64,000 nt of DNA from contig NZ_CP011479.1 in NCBI RefSeq assembly GCF_001011155.1, positions 2,622,501-2,686,500 on the forward strand. The letters are read 5' to 3'. Shown one piece after another: positions 24,570 to 34,701 of this stretch; the stretch's first letter is position 1; every line of letters starts with the position of its first letter. Source of the stretch: Hoeflea sp. IMCC20628 (GTDB taxonomy: Bacteria; Pseudomonadota; Alphaproteobacteria; Rhizobiales; Rhizobiaceae). The translations under genes were made by a program, and so were the position numbers. Under the pieces are notes generated by a model. That model worked only from the letters and a program-made list of their open reading frames with translations, ran no database searches and had not been told where the DNA came from.

Positions 24570-25356
24570 AACCACGTCCGGGGTTGTCATAATGCCTAGC
24601 GAGTGCCGCCAGTGCTGTGCGCAGCATCAGCTTGGCGGAGCGGACCGGCCATTGACGTTCGCGTTCGACCTCTGCCAGCCGCTTGAGAAAACAACACACG
24701 TCGACAAGCACACCGGACAGTTCGGGACCGACTTCCGCCAGTGCGCGCTGCACGCGCAGGCGCGCGGCCAGAGCCGAATCGGTGATGTCTGCCACGCCAC
24801 CGGCGCCGCCAGTTTGCCGTCCAATGTGAACCGGCTCCCAGCTTTGTCCGAGTGAGGGCTGCATCTGCCCCCTGGTGAAATCGATCCGCAGCCTTTCCCC
24901 GGCTTCGACATGAACGGGAGAGAGGAACAACACACCGTCCCTGCCCTTGATCCGCGCCAGGGCCGCCAGCGGCGATTCGCGCGCGTTGACGCTCACCAGC
25001 CCCATATCCGGATCGGATCGCGCCTGCAGAGCCCGGTGCTGGTCCTGAAAGGCGCTATCGGGGTCGCAAAGCCACCGCCTGAGCGCCGCCCTACCCTCCG
25101 GCGTGGGCGTATAGGTGCACTGCGTTGGCGGCCTTCCCTGCGTCACTTTGCCCACCAGCAATCCGCGTTCCAGAGTCAGCTTCAACAGGCATGTATCGAC
25201 CATGCGCCGGGTTCCGTCACTGCGTTCGAGTTCCAACCGGGACGTCATCGGCACCGACCGAATGCATTGTCCGGTCACAGGGCCGCGGGCGACAAAGCCG
25301 ACAAGCGCTGCCAAGGCCTTGCGTGACTGGCGCGGTTCAGAGCTCCGCATGGTCAT
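24532..25356 (-). CDS. DUF6456 protein
   Basis: A 274-residue protein of the DUF6456 family known from Hyphomicrobiales. The first ~110 residues look like a winged-helix DNA-binding part (LLKLTLERGLLVGKVTQGRPPTQCTYTPTPEGRAALRRWL). The conserved C-terminal half contains ESPLAALARIKGRDG, GERLRIDFTRGQMQPSLGQSWEPV and CFLKRLAEVERERQWPVRSAKLML. It is probably a transcription factor; targets are unknown. ATG 25356 lies inside the end of the upstream DnaA-domain gene (20-base overlap), so both are co-translated. The 3' end overlaps sufE. Confidence 0.75.
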   Translation of the reverse strand: MTMRSSEPRQSRKALAALVGFVARGPVTGQCIRSVPMTSRLELERSDGTRRMVDTCLLKLTLERGLLVGKVTQGRPPTQCTYTPTPEGRAALRRWLCDPDSAFQDQHRALQARSDPDMGLVSVNARESPLAALARIKGRDGVLFLSPVHVEAGERLRIDFTRGQMQPSLGQSWEPVHIGRQTGGAGGVADITDSALAARLRVQRALAEVGPELSGVLVDVCCFLKRLAEVERERQWPVRSAKLMLRTALAALARHYDNPGRGSKPPPAQPRHAP

Positions 25357-25909
25357 GTCCAAAAGGCGCAAACACAGCGTTGATACAACGTTCGCAGTTT
25401 TCGACGAACCTGTAATAGCCGGCATCATCGCGGCGGTCTTCCGTGACCGAACAGGCGTGCACCACCGTTGTGCGGTCGCGGCCGAAGGCCATTGCGATGC
25501 TGCGGTAGGGCACTGACAGCACCACGTGAGAGAGATACATGGCAACCTGCCGCCTGTGGCAGCGGGGTCGGCGGCGAGCAATACCGGCGGGCAAATCCTG
25601 TGCGCAGGCGGCAGAGAACAACTCTGTGACCAGGCGCCAGACGATACGGCAACGCAACACATCCACCGGATCGATCCGTATTGCCGCAGCGCTTGAGCGT
25701 CCCCCTGCCAGGGCGATGAGTGTGCAATTGGAGCGGGCAGTTCGACAGTCCTGCAGTTCCGCGTTCCAGGAATTGACCACATTCGGCAATGCGTTATGGC
25801 TGATGGGCGCAGCCTGCAACAGGCCGCATTGGATTCGGGACGGTTCCATGACGGGTTCGCGCTTTATCTGACGCGTTCTGCGTGGCTTATGGACTGGGTG
25901 TTTGGCCAT
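25337..25909 (-). CDS. DnaA C-terminal (domain IV) HTH protein
   Basis: A 190-residue protein lacking the AAA+ ATPase of DnaA but holding a DnaA-type DNA-binding domain at about residues 118-165: RQVAMYLSHVVLSVPYRSIA then GRDRTTVVHACS, nearly the DnaA signature that contacts the DnaA box. It could recognise DnaA-box-like sites or act as a regulator. The N-terminal ~85 residues have no clear domain. ATG 25909 follows CAGGAGA by about 8 bases. It forms a coupled pair with the downstream DUF6456 gene. Confidence 0.75.
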   Translation of the reverse strand: MAKHPVHKPRRTRQIKREPVMEPSRIQCGLLQAAPISHNALPNVVNSWNAELQDCRTARSNCTLIALAGGRSSAAAIRIDPVDVLRCRIVWRLVTELFSAACAQDLPAGIARRRPRCHRRQVAMYLSHVVLSVPYRSIAMAFGRDRTTVVHACSVTEDRRDDAGYYRFVENCERCINAVFAPFGHDHAEL

Positions 25910-26136
25910 GATGAAAATCTCCTGCAATAGGAATATTTTCTTACATGCTACAAGGGGATGTGGACGTGCAGCCAGCCTCGCCTCGCATCCTTACGTTGTT
26001 TTTATGTCATTATTTGAATCAGTAAGAGAATTTTGGAGGAATTTTTTCCTCCCATTTTGACGCTGATTGTTAGCGCAGACCTTCAACAGCAGAGCCAAAA
26101 GCGATGAGTCATCAGTCGGCGCGGTACGCCGAACAC
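25910..26136. other. AT-rich promoter region of the DnaA-domain gene
   Basis: No gene. It contains a perfect 6-bp stem GGAGGA/TCCTCC around a T-rich loop (26035-26052) and AT-rich segments suitable as a promoter for the minus-strand pair. Confidence 0.4.
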
Positions 26137-26162
26137 AAAAAACCGGAGCACAAGGCCCCGGC
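26137..26162 (-). terminator. rho-independent terminator of the mucR gene
   Basis: On the minus strand CCGGGGC ... GCTCCGG (one G-T pair) closes a 5-base loop and is followed by six T. It lies about 100 bases beyond the mucR stop. Confidence 0.7.
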
Positions 26163-26261
26163 TTTTGAGTTTGTTCGATCGGCCAACAGGCCGGTCAGAT
26201 GATCAGACCAATCGCGGTTCAAGGGTTGACGACCAAACCACGATCGACCGGAGCAATTGGT

Positions 26262-26684
26262 CTAGGCTGCGCGCTTGCGCTTCTGGCCGAGACCCATTTC
26301 CTTGGCCAGACGCGACCGCGCCTCGGCATAGGCAGGAGCGACCATCGGATAGTCAGCCGGCAGTTCCCACTTTTCGCGGTACTGCTCAGGTGTCAGGCCG
26401 TAATGAGTCATCAGGTGACGCTTCAGCGACTTGAATTTCTGACCATCTTCCAGGCAGATCAGGAAATCGTTCTGGATCGAACGACGCACTGATACAGCCG
26501 GCTTCTGCTTTTCGACGACTTCTTCCACAGGGAGTGTGGCGCCGCCAAGTGCTGCGTGCACCTGCGTGATCACACTTGGAAGATCATTCACCGCAACGGA
26601 ATTGTTGCTGACATAAGCCGCAACAATTTCTGCCGTCAGTTCAATGAGAAGATCGGTGGCGTTGTCTTTGTTTGCTTCATTCAT
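26262..26684 (-). CDS. mucR: MucR/Ros-family zinc-finger-like regulator
   Basis: A 140-residue regulator of the MucR/Ros family, which controls exopolysaccharide, motility and other genes in rhizobia and Brucella. The DNA-binding region is [21 protein letters not shown] then [21 protein letters not shown]. In the classical Ros finger the first two ligands are Cys-x-x-Cys; here the second is Asp (CLED), as in several MucR relatives that fold with altered or no zinc. The N-terminal ~60 residues ([20 protein letters not shown]) are the oligomerisation part. The 3'-ward terminator makes it monocistronic. Confidence 0.85.
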   Translation of the reverse strand: MNEANKDNATDLLIELTAEIVAAYVSNNSVAVNDLPSVITQVHAALGGATLPVEEVVEKQKPAVSVRRSIQNDFLICLEDGQKFKSLKRHLMTHYGLTPEQYREKWELPADYPMVAPAYAEARSRLAKEMGLGQKRKRAA

Positions 26685-26948
26685 ATTCGGGTCCTAACTT
26701 TTAGCAAGCATGCTGCCGTAGTCATCGGAATGTATTATTGGGAACTGCGCACATTCCGTGCAACAAGCTGAAGGAACTTCCATACATGAATCTGAAACTT
26801 GGACAAGTACTAAATCTCATACAATGACTGATATCCTAATAGAAAAAGTCAAAAATTATTTCAAGAATTTTTTAGATACGTGCGCACAGTTACTCTATGA
26901 AGTCATAGGTTGAAATTTTCATAGTTTCAAATCGATTAAACACTATTG
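26685..26948. other. AT-rich gap upstream of mucR
   Basis: About 260 bases of AT-rich sequence with no gene. MucR-type proteins bind AT-rich DNA containing TA steps and commonly control their own promoter, so this is the expected place for autoregulation. The downstream end of the mrp operon also lies here, without an obvious terminator. Confidence 0.4.
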
Positions 26949-27281
26949 TTAACTGTCAGGGCTCATTTCATCCCTTACAGAAGAAGAGTGCAATCGATAG
27001 CCGACCGAATAGGCAGCTTTGGCCAGAAGATGTGCTGATACCGGAGCGGTCAGCAAGAAAAACACAACACCGGCCAAGGCCCGGGACACGGTTCCTACAT
27101 CAGAAGCGTGAATTGCCAGAGCGATCAGCATGAGGCAGGACCCCATGGTTCCGGCTTTCGAAGCGGCATGCATGCGCGTGTATAGATCAGGCAGACGCAG
27201 CAAACCAATCGCGGCAATCAAGGCAAATATAGAGCCTATCACCAGCAACGCAGCAGAAATCAGTGTGGCAATATCATTCAT
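26949..27281 (-). CDS. mrpG: Na+/H+ antiporter subunit MrpG
   Basis: A 110-residue subunit of the Mrp (Mnh/Pha) cation:proton antiporter in the inner membrane. It has three helices and the family segment [31 protein letters not shown] 27281 overlaps the stop of mrpF by 8 bases; a longer frame to 27314 lies inside mrpF and is not needed. It is the last gene of the seven-gene operon; the subunit is required for complex assembly. Confidence 0.9.
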   Translation of the reverse strand: MNDIATLISAALLVIGSIFALIAAIGLLRLPDLYTRMHAASKAGTMGSCLMLIALAIHASDVGTVSRALAGVVFFLLTAPVSAHLLAKAAYSVGYRLHSSSVRDEMSPDS

Positions 27282-27699
27282 TGGCCGGGACTTCTTTACT
27301 CTTGTTTGTGGCAAATTGGTGTCCGGCCCCGGTCTTTGCGGTTTGGGCTTGCTGCGCCCTGTTTTGCCGGCGGGCGGTGGCGGCGGCTTCCCGCGCTTCG
27401 GTCAGGATGTCGTCTTCGGTCTTTCCACGCGACAACACGAACCGGGCGAAGGCCACGGTGGCCAGAAATCCGACCAACCCCAATGCGATCGCGACATCTA
27501 CATAAAGCGTGTATCCAGTCTTGATTCCGATCACCGCAATGAATCCGATGGCAATCGCCACCAGCATGTCGAGACCAAGTATACGGTCGGGCAAGGTCGG
27601 CCCCTTGACGATGCGGTAGATGGTGATGAGGAACGACAAGCACAAAATGCCAAGCGCCAGTATCACCGCATAGTCGAAAATGGATGCGACACTGATCAT
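27274..27699 (-). CDS. mrpF: Na+/H+ antiporter subunit MrpF
   Basis: A 141-residue subunit with three membrane helices in the first 88 residues and the conserved [14 protein letters not shown] motif. The family is usually about 90 residues; here a hydrophilic tail of about 50 residues ([20 protein letters not shown] and following) extends into the cytoplasm. It overlaps mrpE by 4 bases and mrpG by 8 bases. Confidence 0.9.
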   Translation of the reverse strand: MISVASIFDYAVILALGILCLSFLITIYRIVKGPTLPDRILGLDMLVAIAIGFIAVIGIKTGYTLYVDVAIALGLVGFLATVAFARFVLSRGKTEDDILTEAREAAATARRQNRAQQAQTAKTGAGHQFATNKSKEVPANE

Positions 27700-28169
27700 C
27701 GGAACGCCTCCATGATCTTGCGCTCAAATCCTTCGGCGATGTCGCGCCTTGTGGCGTCGGGATCCGACGCGTCGAGAGCGTGGACATAAAGAATACGGCG
27801 ATCATCAGAGACATCGACCGATAACGTTCCGGGCGTCAATGTGATCAGATTGGCCAGCATGGTGATTTCGAAATCGCGATCGACCCGCAACGGATAGGCG
27901 AAAATTCCAGGTTTGAGATCCATGCGCGGCGACAATACCATCACCGCCACTTTCCAGGACGACAGCACCAGCTCATAAATGAACAGCAGCAACAGCGAAA
28001 TCACCCGCCGGGCGCGGGAGAAATAGCCGATCGAGCCGACCTGCTGGCGAATAATCGACAATGCGAAGATCGCCAGAACGAAACCAAAGGCGAAATTGAG
28101 AAAGCTGAACGAACCGGTGACAGCCGACCAGGCCAGCGCCAACAGCACATTGACAAGAAACAGGCTCAT
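27696..28169 (-). CDS. mrpE: Na+/H+ antiporter subunit MrpE
   Basis: A 157-residue subunit with two N-terminal helices, a third near 60-80 and a soluble C-terminal part. Typical segments are [49 protein letters not shown] and the [14 protein letters not shown] strand. It is thought to help assembly and activity of the complex. Its ATG overlaps the mrpD stop (ATGA) and its stop overlaps mrpF. Confidence 0.9.
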   Translation of the reverse strand: MSLFLVNVLLALAWSAVTGSFSFLNFAFGFVLAIFALSIIRQQVGSIGYFSRARRVISLLLLFIYELVLSSWKVAVMVLSPRMDLKPGIFAYPLRVDRDFEITMLANLITLTPGTLSVDVSDDRRILYVHALDASDPDATRRDIAEGFERKIMEAFR

Positions 28170-29734
28170 TGCACCACCTCCTCAGGAAACACCGACAACA
28201 CATAGGCGGACGGATCAAGCAGGCCGAGTGCCGCGTCCTTGGCCAGCGCCATCACCGGCTCAGGCCAGACACCGAAGGCCGTGGTCAGCAGCACCAGCCC
28301 CATCAGCGCAGCTGTCGCCCCTGCAGGCAACGGGGTGATGTGCGCTTCGTTCGGTTCTGCCCTCACAGCAGGACGCCAATAGGCAAGCACCCAGATACGG
28401 CCGACTGCGATGGTGGTCAGGAAGCCGGTGACCAGGATCGATCCGGCCAGCCACCAGGCGCCGATATCAAGCGAGGCCTTGACCAGCATGATCTTGGGCC
28501 AGAATCCGGAGAATGGCGGCAGGCCTGCGACCGAGAAGAACAGCATCAGCGTCATCGCTGCAATCAGGCCATTCTTGGCATAAACACCACCCGCCGAGGT
28601 GAGCTCGAAACCGCCACCCAGCCGCGCACCGAGACCGGCGGCAAAATAAAGCGCCGTCATCACCACCATCGAATGAGCTGCATAAAGGATTGCGCCGGAG
28701 AGGCCGGCGGGACTGCCCAGTGCCAGACCGGCCAGCATCACGCCGATGCCCGAGATCACCAGGAACCCCAGCGCGCGGCGAATATCGTTTTGCGCCAGCG
28801 CGCCCATGACTCCCAGAACCATGGTCAGGGCAGCGACAATGGCGATAATGAACGACAGTTCCTCCCGCTCGAGTGGAAACAGCATTCCCAGAATTCGCAG
28901 CAGCGCATAGACGCCGACTTTGGTGAGCAATCCGGCAAACAGCCCCGAGACCACCAGACGGGGCGTGTGGTAGGAGGCAGGCAACCAGAAATTGACCGGA
29001 AACGCAGCGGCCTTCATGGCGAAGGCCAGAAGATACAGCGTTACCAGCGTCATCAAAGGTGCCGTGCCGCGCAGCTCGGATGCCTTGATGGCGATATCGG
29101 CCATGTTGAGGGTGCCGAACAGGCCATAGAGATAACCGGTGGCGACCAGGAACAGCGTGGTGGCGATCAGGTTGAGGAAGGCGTATTTGACCGCACCATC
29201 CAGTTGCTTGCGCTCCGAGCCCAGAACCAGAAGCCCGAAGGACGAAATCAGCAGCACCTCGAACCAGACATAGAGATTGAAGATATCTCCGGTCAGAAAC
29301 GCACCGAGAATGCCGGCCATGATCAGCATCAGGAACGGGTAGAAGCCATAGCGGCGGCCGGAATCATCCACATCGCTGCGGCCGTAAATCCCGGCGGCGA
29401 GCGCCACCAGCGACGAGGTGGCGGCAAAAAATGCGCCCAACAGATCGACGGTGAAGGAAATCCCGAACGGCGGCAACCAGCGGCCCATGGTCATGGTGAC
29501 TGTGCCGTTCTGGACGACATGGGCAAGCAAACCGAGCGTCATCAGCGCGAGAACAGCCAGCGCCGGAATGGCGATCAGCGGCTGCACATCGGTGCGTTTG
29601 CGCAGCATCAGCAGCAACGCACCTGTCAGAATGCACCAGACCACCGGCGCGGCGATAAGCCAGTCGGCAGCCGCAACCGGCCGGAGCACGTAAACGGCGG
29701 AGAAGTCCTGAAGACCTTCGCTTGTTCCAGCCAT
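28166..29734 (-). CDS. mrpD: Na+/H+ antiporter subunit MrpD
   Basis: A 522-residue proton-pumping-like subunit related to NuoM/NuoN of complex I, with about 14 membrane helices. Conserved polar residues for ion transfer are seen in NLYVWFEVLLISSFGLLVLG (key Glu), the lysine in the LAFAMKAAAFPVNFWLPASYH segment, and the LTKVGVYALLRI helix. It should work with MrpA to exchange Na+ for H+ and build a pH/Na+ tolerance module. It follows mrpC by 13 bases. Confidence 0.93.
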   Translation of the reverse strand: MAGTSEGLQDFSAVYVLRPVAAADWLIAAPVVWCILTGALLLMLRKRTDVQPLIAIPALAVLALMTLGLLAHVVQNGTVTMTMGRWLPPFGISFTVDLLGAFFAATSSLVALAAGIYGRSDVDDSGRRYGFYPFLMLIMAGILGAFLTGDIFNLYVWFEVLLISSFGLLVLGSERKQLDGAVKYAFLNLIATTLFLVATGYLYGLFGTLNMADIAIKASELRGTAPLMTLVTLYLLAFAMKAAAFPVNFWLPASYHTPRLVVSGLFAGLLTKVGVYALLRILGMLFPLEREELSFIIAIVAALTMVLGVMGALAQNDIRRALGFLVISGIGVMLAGLALGSPAGLSGAILYAAHSMVVMTALYFAAGLGARLGGGFELTSAGGVYAKNGLIAAMTLMLFFSVAGLPPFSGFWPKIMLVKASLDIGAWWLAGSILVTGFLTTIAVGRIWVLAYWRPAVRAEPNEAHITPLPAGATAALMGLVLLTTAFGVWPEPVMALAKDAALGLLDPSAYVLSVFPEEVVQ

Positions 29735-29747
29735 TGCCGGTCTCTCC

Positions 29748-30125
29748 TCAGTAGCTCGCCGGTGGCGATTGCTCGCCCACCGGTTCGGCTACACGCATTT
29801 CATCGGAACTGTCGGTCTCCAGTTCCTGGAATGCGCGGTAACCCAGCACCAGCAGAAACGCAAAAAACGAAAACGAGATCACGATTGCCGTCAGAATCAA
29901 GGCCTGCGGCAACGGATTGGCGGCGGCATGAGTCAGCGCATCGGCCCCGTCGGGGATGATCGGCGGAACTTCGCGCGTTACCCGTCCGGCGGTGAAGATC
30001 AGCAGGTTGACGGCATTGCCGAGGATCGCCGCGCCCATCAGAATGCGGATGATGTGTTTGGATAAAAACAGATAGATGGCGACGGTGAACAGCGCGCCGA
30101 CCAGAAGGGCAAACAAGGGCTCCAT
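29748..30125 (-). CDS. mrpC: Na+/H+ antiporter subunit MrpC
   Basis: A 125-residue three-helix subunit homologous to NuoK. The conserved pattern is FLSKHIIRILMGAAILGNAVNLLIFTAGR with later LPQALILTAIVISFSFFAFLLVLGYR. Its ATG shares one base with the mrpB stop (TGATG), implying translational coupling. The C-terminal 25 residues are acidic and hydrophilic. Confidence 0.92.
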   Translation of the reverse strand: MEPLFALLVGALFTVAIYLFLSKHIIRILMGAAILGNAVNLLIFTAGRVTREVPPIIPDGADALTHAAANPLPQALILTAIVISFSFFAFLLVLGYRAFQELETDSSDEMRVAEPVGEQSPPASY

Positions 30126-30544
30126 CAGTCGCGATCCCTTTCCTCGAGCGCCAGGGCGATCGAACTGATCGCGCCGACGACGACAAGATAGACCCCGACA
30201 TCAAAAACCAGCACGCTCGACAAGGCCAGTTCGACCCCGAAGAAGTGTGGATAGACCCACAAGCCCGACATGTAGGGCACGCCGGCGAAAACCGACAGCA
30301 CGCCCGCCATGGCCGACATGAACAGCCCAAAGGCAGCAATCGCCATCGGATGGAAATAGATCGCCTGGCGCACAGGTGCCACGCCGCAGGCAATACCGTA
30401 AATCGCCAGCGCCGATGCGGCGATCAAGCCACCGATGAAGCCGCCGCCTGGTTCGTTGTGACCGCGCAGCAGCACAAAGACGGAAAACAGCAACATCAGG
30501 CTGGTCAGGTAAGGCGCAATCGAGCGAAAGATGACTGTGCGCAT
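30125..30544 (-). CDS. mrpB: Na+/H+ antiporter subunit MrpB
   Basis: A 139-residue four-helix subunit: [27 protein letters not shown] is the family hallmark. It is a separate gene, while several rhizobial pha operons have MrpA and MrpB fused into one long protein. It starts 2 bases after the mrpA stop. Confidence 0.92.
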   Translation of the reverse strand: MRTVIFRSIAPYLTSLMLLFSVFVLLRGHNEPGGGFIGGLIAASALAIYGIACGVAPVRQAIYFHPMAIAAFGLFMSAMAGVLSVFAGVPYMSGLWVYPHFFGVELALSSVLVFDVGVYLVVVGAISSIALALEERDRD

Positions 30545-30546
30545 GG

Positions 30547-32913
30547 TTAGAGCCCTCCCCCGTTGCGATCCGGATCATTGTCGGCGACCGGAACGCGCGG
30601 CGTGCGAATGCGGATCAGCGACAGAATGGCGAGACCGGTGACCATGACGACGGCGATTTCGCCCAGAGTGTCCGTGCCGCGGAAATCGACGATGATCACA
30701 TTGACCACATTGGCGCCGTGCGCGACGACTTTCGAGTAGGCCGAGAAGAAATCGCTGAGTTCCGTGTTGAACGGCTGCTGGGTGACAGACAGCAGATACA
30801 GCATGAAGCCGCCGCCGCAGGCCAGCGCCACACTCATGTCGATGGCTTTTTCGCCGGTCGGACGATGATCGGCGGCCGTCAGCTTCAAACGGGCCATGAC
30901 CAGCGCGAGGATGACAACGGCCAGGGTCTCGACCATGAACTGGGTAAACGAAAGGTCCGGCGCGCCAAACAGCAGGAAAATCAGCGCCACGGCAAAGCCC
31001 TGAATGCCCAATGACACAATCGCCGTCAGCCGGTCGCGGGCATAGATCACGGCGAGCAGACCGATTGGCACGAGCGCCATGACCACCAGCTCGTGGGGCT
31101 GCACTCCTTCCGGCCAGACCGGCATTGCCGGCCATTCGCCATACCAGGCCATCGGCCCGATGAGGGCGGCGGCGATCATCAGGAATGTTACCATCATGTA
31201 GATTTCCAGCCGGCCGGGCTGAACGAACCGCGTCACCCTGACGGAAAGCCGCACGATGCCGAAGATCATCTGATCGAAACCGCGATCAGGGCCCCAGCCG
31301 AGGGTTTCGAGAAGCCAGGCCATGGCGGCGCGGAGACGATCAAGCATGCGGTAGGCGATGACGCCGAAGACGATGGTGACCAGCGACAGGATCAGCGCCG
31401 GGCCCATATGCGGCACCAGCGAGATCGTCACGGTCTCGGCTTGCCCGGCCACCGCACTTGTCATCGGCGAGGAAATGAAGCGGTGGGTGACGGGCGACAT
31501 CAGTGCTGCCCCCAGCGCCGCAATGCCGAGCGTCAGCGGGCCCAGCCACAACAGCACGGGACCCTCATGGGCCGCCTTCGGGGTTTTGACCGCCGGGCCG
31601 AAGAACGGCTTGATGGCGACGGCAAACCCGATGACAAACATCAGGCCATTGCCGACAACAGCCACGGCCACAAAGGCCAGCGACCAGGGATTGATCGCCC
31701 AAAGGGCATAGTAGATTTCCTCCTTGGCGAGGAAGCCGATGAACGGCGGCAAACCGGCCATCGAGATTGCGGCAGCCATGGCGGCGATGAAGGTGATCGG
31801 CATCGCCTTGCGCAGCCCGCCCAATTTGGTCACGTCGCGGGTGCCGGACTCATGATCGATCAGGCCAGCAACCATGAACAGTGCGCCCTTGAACAGCGAG
31901 TGCGCCACCAGATAGAGCACGGCTGCGGCAATGGCGTGATCGGAGCCGAAGCCTGTCAGCATCACCAACAGTCCGAGTGAAGATACTGTGGTGTAGGCCA
32001 GCATCAGCTTGAGATCGGTCTGGCGGATGGCAAGCAGCGTGCCGACAATCAGCGTGGTGCCGCCGAACACCGGCAGAATGGTCTCCCACCAGATAGTGTC
32101 GCCGAGTACAGGGTTGAGCCGCATCAGCAGATAGACGCCGGCTTTGACCATGGTGGCGGAATGCAGATAGGCCGACACAGGTGTCGGCGCTTCCATGGCG
32201 TTGGGCAACCAGAAATGTAGCGGAAATTGCGCCGATTTGGAAAACGCACCGCCGAGAACCAGAATCAACGCCATCAGATAGAACGGGCTGTTTCGCACCT
32301 CGTCGCCGTAGCTCAGCAGCAGTGAAATCTGGCTGACGCCGGTGATGTTCCAGATCACCAGAAGGCCCGCCAGCAGCGCCAGCCCGCCACCGCCGGTGAC
32401 CACCAGCGCCTGCATCGCGGCGCGACGCGAGGCCTCGCGGGTGTGATCAAAACCAATCAGCAGGAACGAGGTAATCGAGGTCAGTTCCCAGTAGACAAAC
32501 AGCATCAGGAAGCTGTCGGAAATGACCACGCCAAGCATGGCACCCATGAACAGCAGCATGAAGGAGAAAAACCGGCCGAGCTGGTCGTCGCCCTTCAGAT
32601 AGCCACCGGAATAGAGCATGATCAGCGCGCCGATACCCGAAATCAGCAACGCGAAGGTCAGCGAAAGGCCGTCGATCAGCCAGGAAAAGCTGACATTGAA
32701 AGACGGCACCCATTTAAAGCCGCCGGTAACGACGCCGCCATCGGCAACAGCCCCGGCAAAGCCAAGAAAATGCAGGAAAATCGCCGCCGGCGCCAGCGCC
32801 AGAATCCAGGCAGCATTATGACCGAGTCGACGTGTCAGCCACGGGGCGACCACCGCCGCCAGAAATGGCAACATCAAGACAAAAAAAGTCGTTCCAGGCG
32901 CAACAGCGCTCAT
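30547..32913 (-). CDS. mrpA: Na+/H+ antiporter subunit MrpA
   Basis: A 788-residue subunit, the largest of the complex, related to NuoL. About 20 helices are predicted. The core includes [20 protein letters not shown] (conserved Glu), [20 protein letters not shown] with its conserved Lys, and [19 protein letters not shown]; the C-terminal ~200 residues (from about 590) are the MbhD/MbhE-type extension with [20 protein letters not shown]. It starts the operon mrpABCDEFG, in which all gaps are at most 13 bases. The complex confers Na+ and alkali resistance and keeps internal pH. Confidence 0.93.
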   Translation of the reverse strand: MSAVAPGTTFFVLMLPFLAAVVAPWLTRRLGHNAAWILALAPAAIFLHFLGFAGAVADGGVVTGGFKWVPSFNVSFSWLIDGLSLTFALLISGIGALIMLYSGGYLKGDDQLGRFFSFMLLFMGAMLGVVISDSFLMLFVYWELTSITSFLLIGFDHTREASRRAAMQALVVTGGGGLALLAGLLVIWNITGVSQISLLLSYGDEVRNSPFYLMALILVLGGAFSKSAQFPLHFWLPNAMEAPTPVSAYLHSATMVKAGVYLLMRLNPVLGDTIWWETILPVFGGTTLIVGTLLAIRQTDLKLMLAYTTVSSLGLLVMLTGFGSDHAIAAAVLYLVAHSLFKGALFMVAGLIDHESGTRDVTKLGGLRKAMPITFIAAMAAAISMAGLPPFIGFLAKEEIYYALWAINPWSLAFVAVAVVGNGLMFVIGFAVAIKPFFGPAVKTPKAAHEGPVLLWLGPLTLGIAALGAALMSPVTHRFISSPMTSAVAGQAETVTISLVPHMGPALILSLVTIVFGVIAYRMLDRLRAAMAWLLETLGWGPDRGFDQMIFGIVRLSVRVTRFVQPGRLEIYMMVTFLMIAAALIGPMAWYGEWPAMPVWPEGVQPHELVVMALVPIGLLAVIYARDRLTAIVSLGIQGFAVALIFLLFGAPDLSFTQFMVETLAVVILALVMARLKLTAADHRPTGEKAIDMSVALACGGGFMLYLLSVTQQPFNTELSDFFSAYSKVVAHGANVVNVIIVDFRGTDTLGEIAVVMVTGLAILSLIRIRTPRVPVADNDPDRNGGGL

Positions 32914-33438
32914 AAAAGTTCCCCGGGGCCGGCCCTGTCATATCCGCTTAATACGGTTTGATACCCGTCACTTAATCGTCACACACGTCAAGGACAAGTC
33001 AGCGCTTTCATATTTGATGGATAAGCACCTGCCTTTTTAACCCAAACGGTCCGGAGCACCAACACTTGCCGATACTGTCTTGCGTTGAGCCGCGGCGGGA
33101 TGCCGCAGCGAAAAGCTTTCCAAGCTTCGGCCGGGTTCTGTGATTGTACCGCAAGAGACAGGCCATGAGTGCCGGCACCGGTTGCCGGATCTTCAAATCC
33201 GATGCCGGAGGGCTGACGCCGGATGGGCGAGCCTTGACCCTCAGCGCTCACTCAAAAATATTAGGTCAGTATTGTTGACATATATTTCGGTTCGTGATCA
33301 TTCTTGCTGCAAGAGCGGCGCAAACGCATTTTTGTTGCGCTGCGAAGACTTCATTCGAACCAACTCAATCAGCGGACAGCAAAACGGCAGGCGGCCTTGA
33401 GGCGTTCGGATGAACGCGGCGCGCCGGGAGGATCGGGC
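32914..33438. other. 525-base divergent intergenic region
   Basis: No gene is supported. It separates the mrp operon (minus) from the aminotransferase gene (plus) and must hold both promoters. Short ORFs here have no ribosome site. I see no convincing riboswitch fold for Na+ or pH control, though the length leaves room for one. Confidence 0.4.
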
Positions 33439-34701
33439 ATGAGCACTGACACAGCACCAACCGCAACGGCAGGCCACGGACTCGACTGGCCGAAGTTATT
33501 CGCCACGCGGGCGGAGCGGATGAAGGCGTCTGAAATCCGCGAATTGTTGAAGCTGCTCGATCAGCCCGATGTGATCTCGTTTGCCGGCGGCATTCCCGAT
33601 CCGGCGCTGTTTCCGGCCGAAGCCTTTGGCGCGGCGCTGACGGCAGCGCTGTCGGGCGACAGCAAGGGCGCGGCTCTGCAATACTCGGTCAGCGAAGGCT
33701 ACAAGCCGTTGCGCGACTGGCTGGTCACCCGCATGGCCTCGCTCGGCGTCGCGTGCACCGCCGACAACATCATGATCACCTCGGGCTCTCAGCAGGCGCT
33801 GGATTATCTCGGCAAGCTGTTCTTATCCAAGGGCGACACCGCGCTCGTCGGCTGGCCGACCTATCTCGGCGCGCTGCAGGCATTCAATGCCTATGAGCCC
33901 AATTACGACCGCCTCACCCCGCTGGGCAACCGTTCGGCTGCCGATTTCCGCGAGGCCGCCAGCACCAATGGTGGTGCGGTGAAATTTGCCTATGCCTCGG
34001 CGGATTTCGCCAACCCGACCGGCGAAACCCTTGCCGCGTCCGCGCGCAAGAACATTCTCGACCTGGCGGAAGAGCTCGACATCGCGGTGATCGAGGACGC
34101 CGCCTACCAGTCGCTGCGCTATGACGGCGACGACGTGCCGCCGATGCTGGCGCTCGACATCGAACGCAATGGTTCGATCGAGAATACCCGGACGATCTAT
34201 TGCGGCAGCTTTTCCAAGACGCTGGCGCCGGGCCTGCGCGTCGGCTGGGTCTGCGCTGCCAAACCGGTGATCTCGAAACTGGTGCTGATGAAACAGGCAG
34301 CCGATCTGCATTCGGCAACGCTGAACCAGATGGCGATCCACAAAGTGGCATCGGACGGTTTCGAGGCTCAAGTCGCCAAGATCCGCAGCGTCTATCAGGC
34401 CCGCCGCGACGCCATGCTGACAGCCCTTTCCCGCCACATGCCAGAAGGCGTGAGCTGGACCAGGCCCGATGGCGGCATGTTCATCTGGGTCACCCTGCCC
34501 GAAGGTTTTGATGGCGCGAGCCTCCTGGCCGAAAGCCTGAAAACCGAACGCGTCGCCTTTGTGCCGGGCAAGGCATTCTTCGCCGATGGGTCGGGCGCCA
34601 ACACGCTGCGGCTGTCGTTTTCCTGCGCAAGCGAGGCGATGATCGAGGAAGGGATCATGCGGTTGGGTCGGGTGGTTCGGGGAAGCGCAAACCCCGTCTA
34701 G
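33439..34701 (+). CDS. PLP-dependent class I/II aminotransferase (2-aminoadipate type)
   Basis: A 420-residue fold-type I aminotransferase. Residues of the PLP site are seen in SGSQQALDYLGKLFL, FANPTGE, VIEDAAYQSLRYDG and the Schiff-base lysine in YCGSFSKTLAPGLRVGW (about residue 257). The C-terminal substrate arginine region is LRLSFSC. Sequence style matches the MocR-like, 2-aminoadipate/kynurenine transaminase group, but the substrate cannot be decided. ATG 33439 follows GGGAGGA by 7 bases. The 3' end overlaps the convergent LysR gene end by 4 bases. Confidence 0.88.
   Translation: MSTDTAPTATAGHGLDWPKLFATRAERMKASEIRELLKLLDQPDVISFAGGIPDPALFPAEAFGAALTAALSGDSKGAALQYSVSEGYKPLRDWLVTRMASLGVACTADNIMITSGSQQALDYLGKLFLSKGDTALVGWPTYLGALQAFNAYEPNYDRLTPLGNRSAADFREAASTNGGAVKFAYASADFANPTGETLAASARKNILDLAEELDIAVIEDAAYQSLRYDGDDVPPMLALDIERNGSIENTRTIYCGSFSKTLAPGLRVGWVCAAKPVISKLVLMKQAADLHSATLNQMAIHKVASDGFEAQVAKIRSVYQARRDAMLTALSRHMPEGVSWTRPDGGMFIWVTLPEGFDGASLLAESLKTERVAFVPGKAFFADGSGANTLRLSFSCASEAMIEEGIMRLGRVVRGSANPV

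Noticed and set aside
28169-29959. Plus-strand 596-codon frame
   Set aside because: Antisense to mrpD and mrpC, hydrophilic low-complexity sequence.
32914-33438. Na+ or pH riboswitch ahead of the mrp operon
   Set aside because: The gap is long enough, but no stem pattern I could defend was visible.
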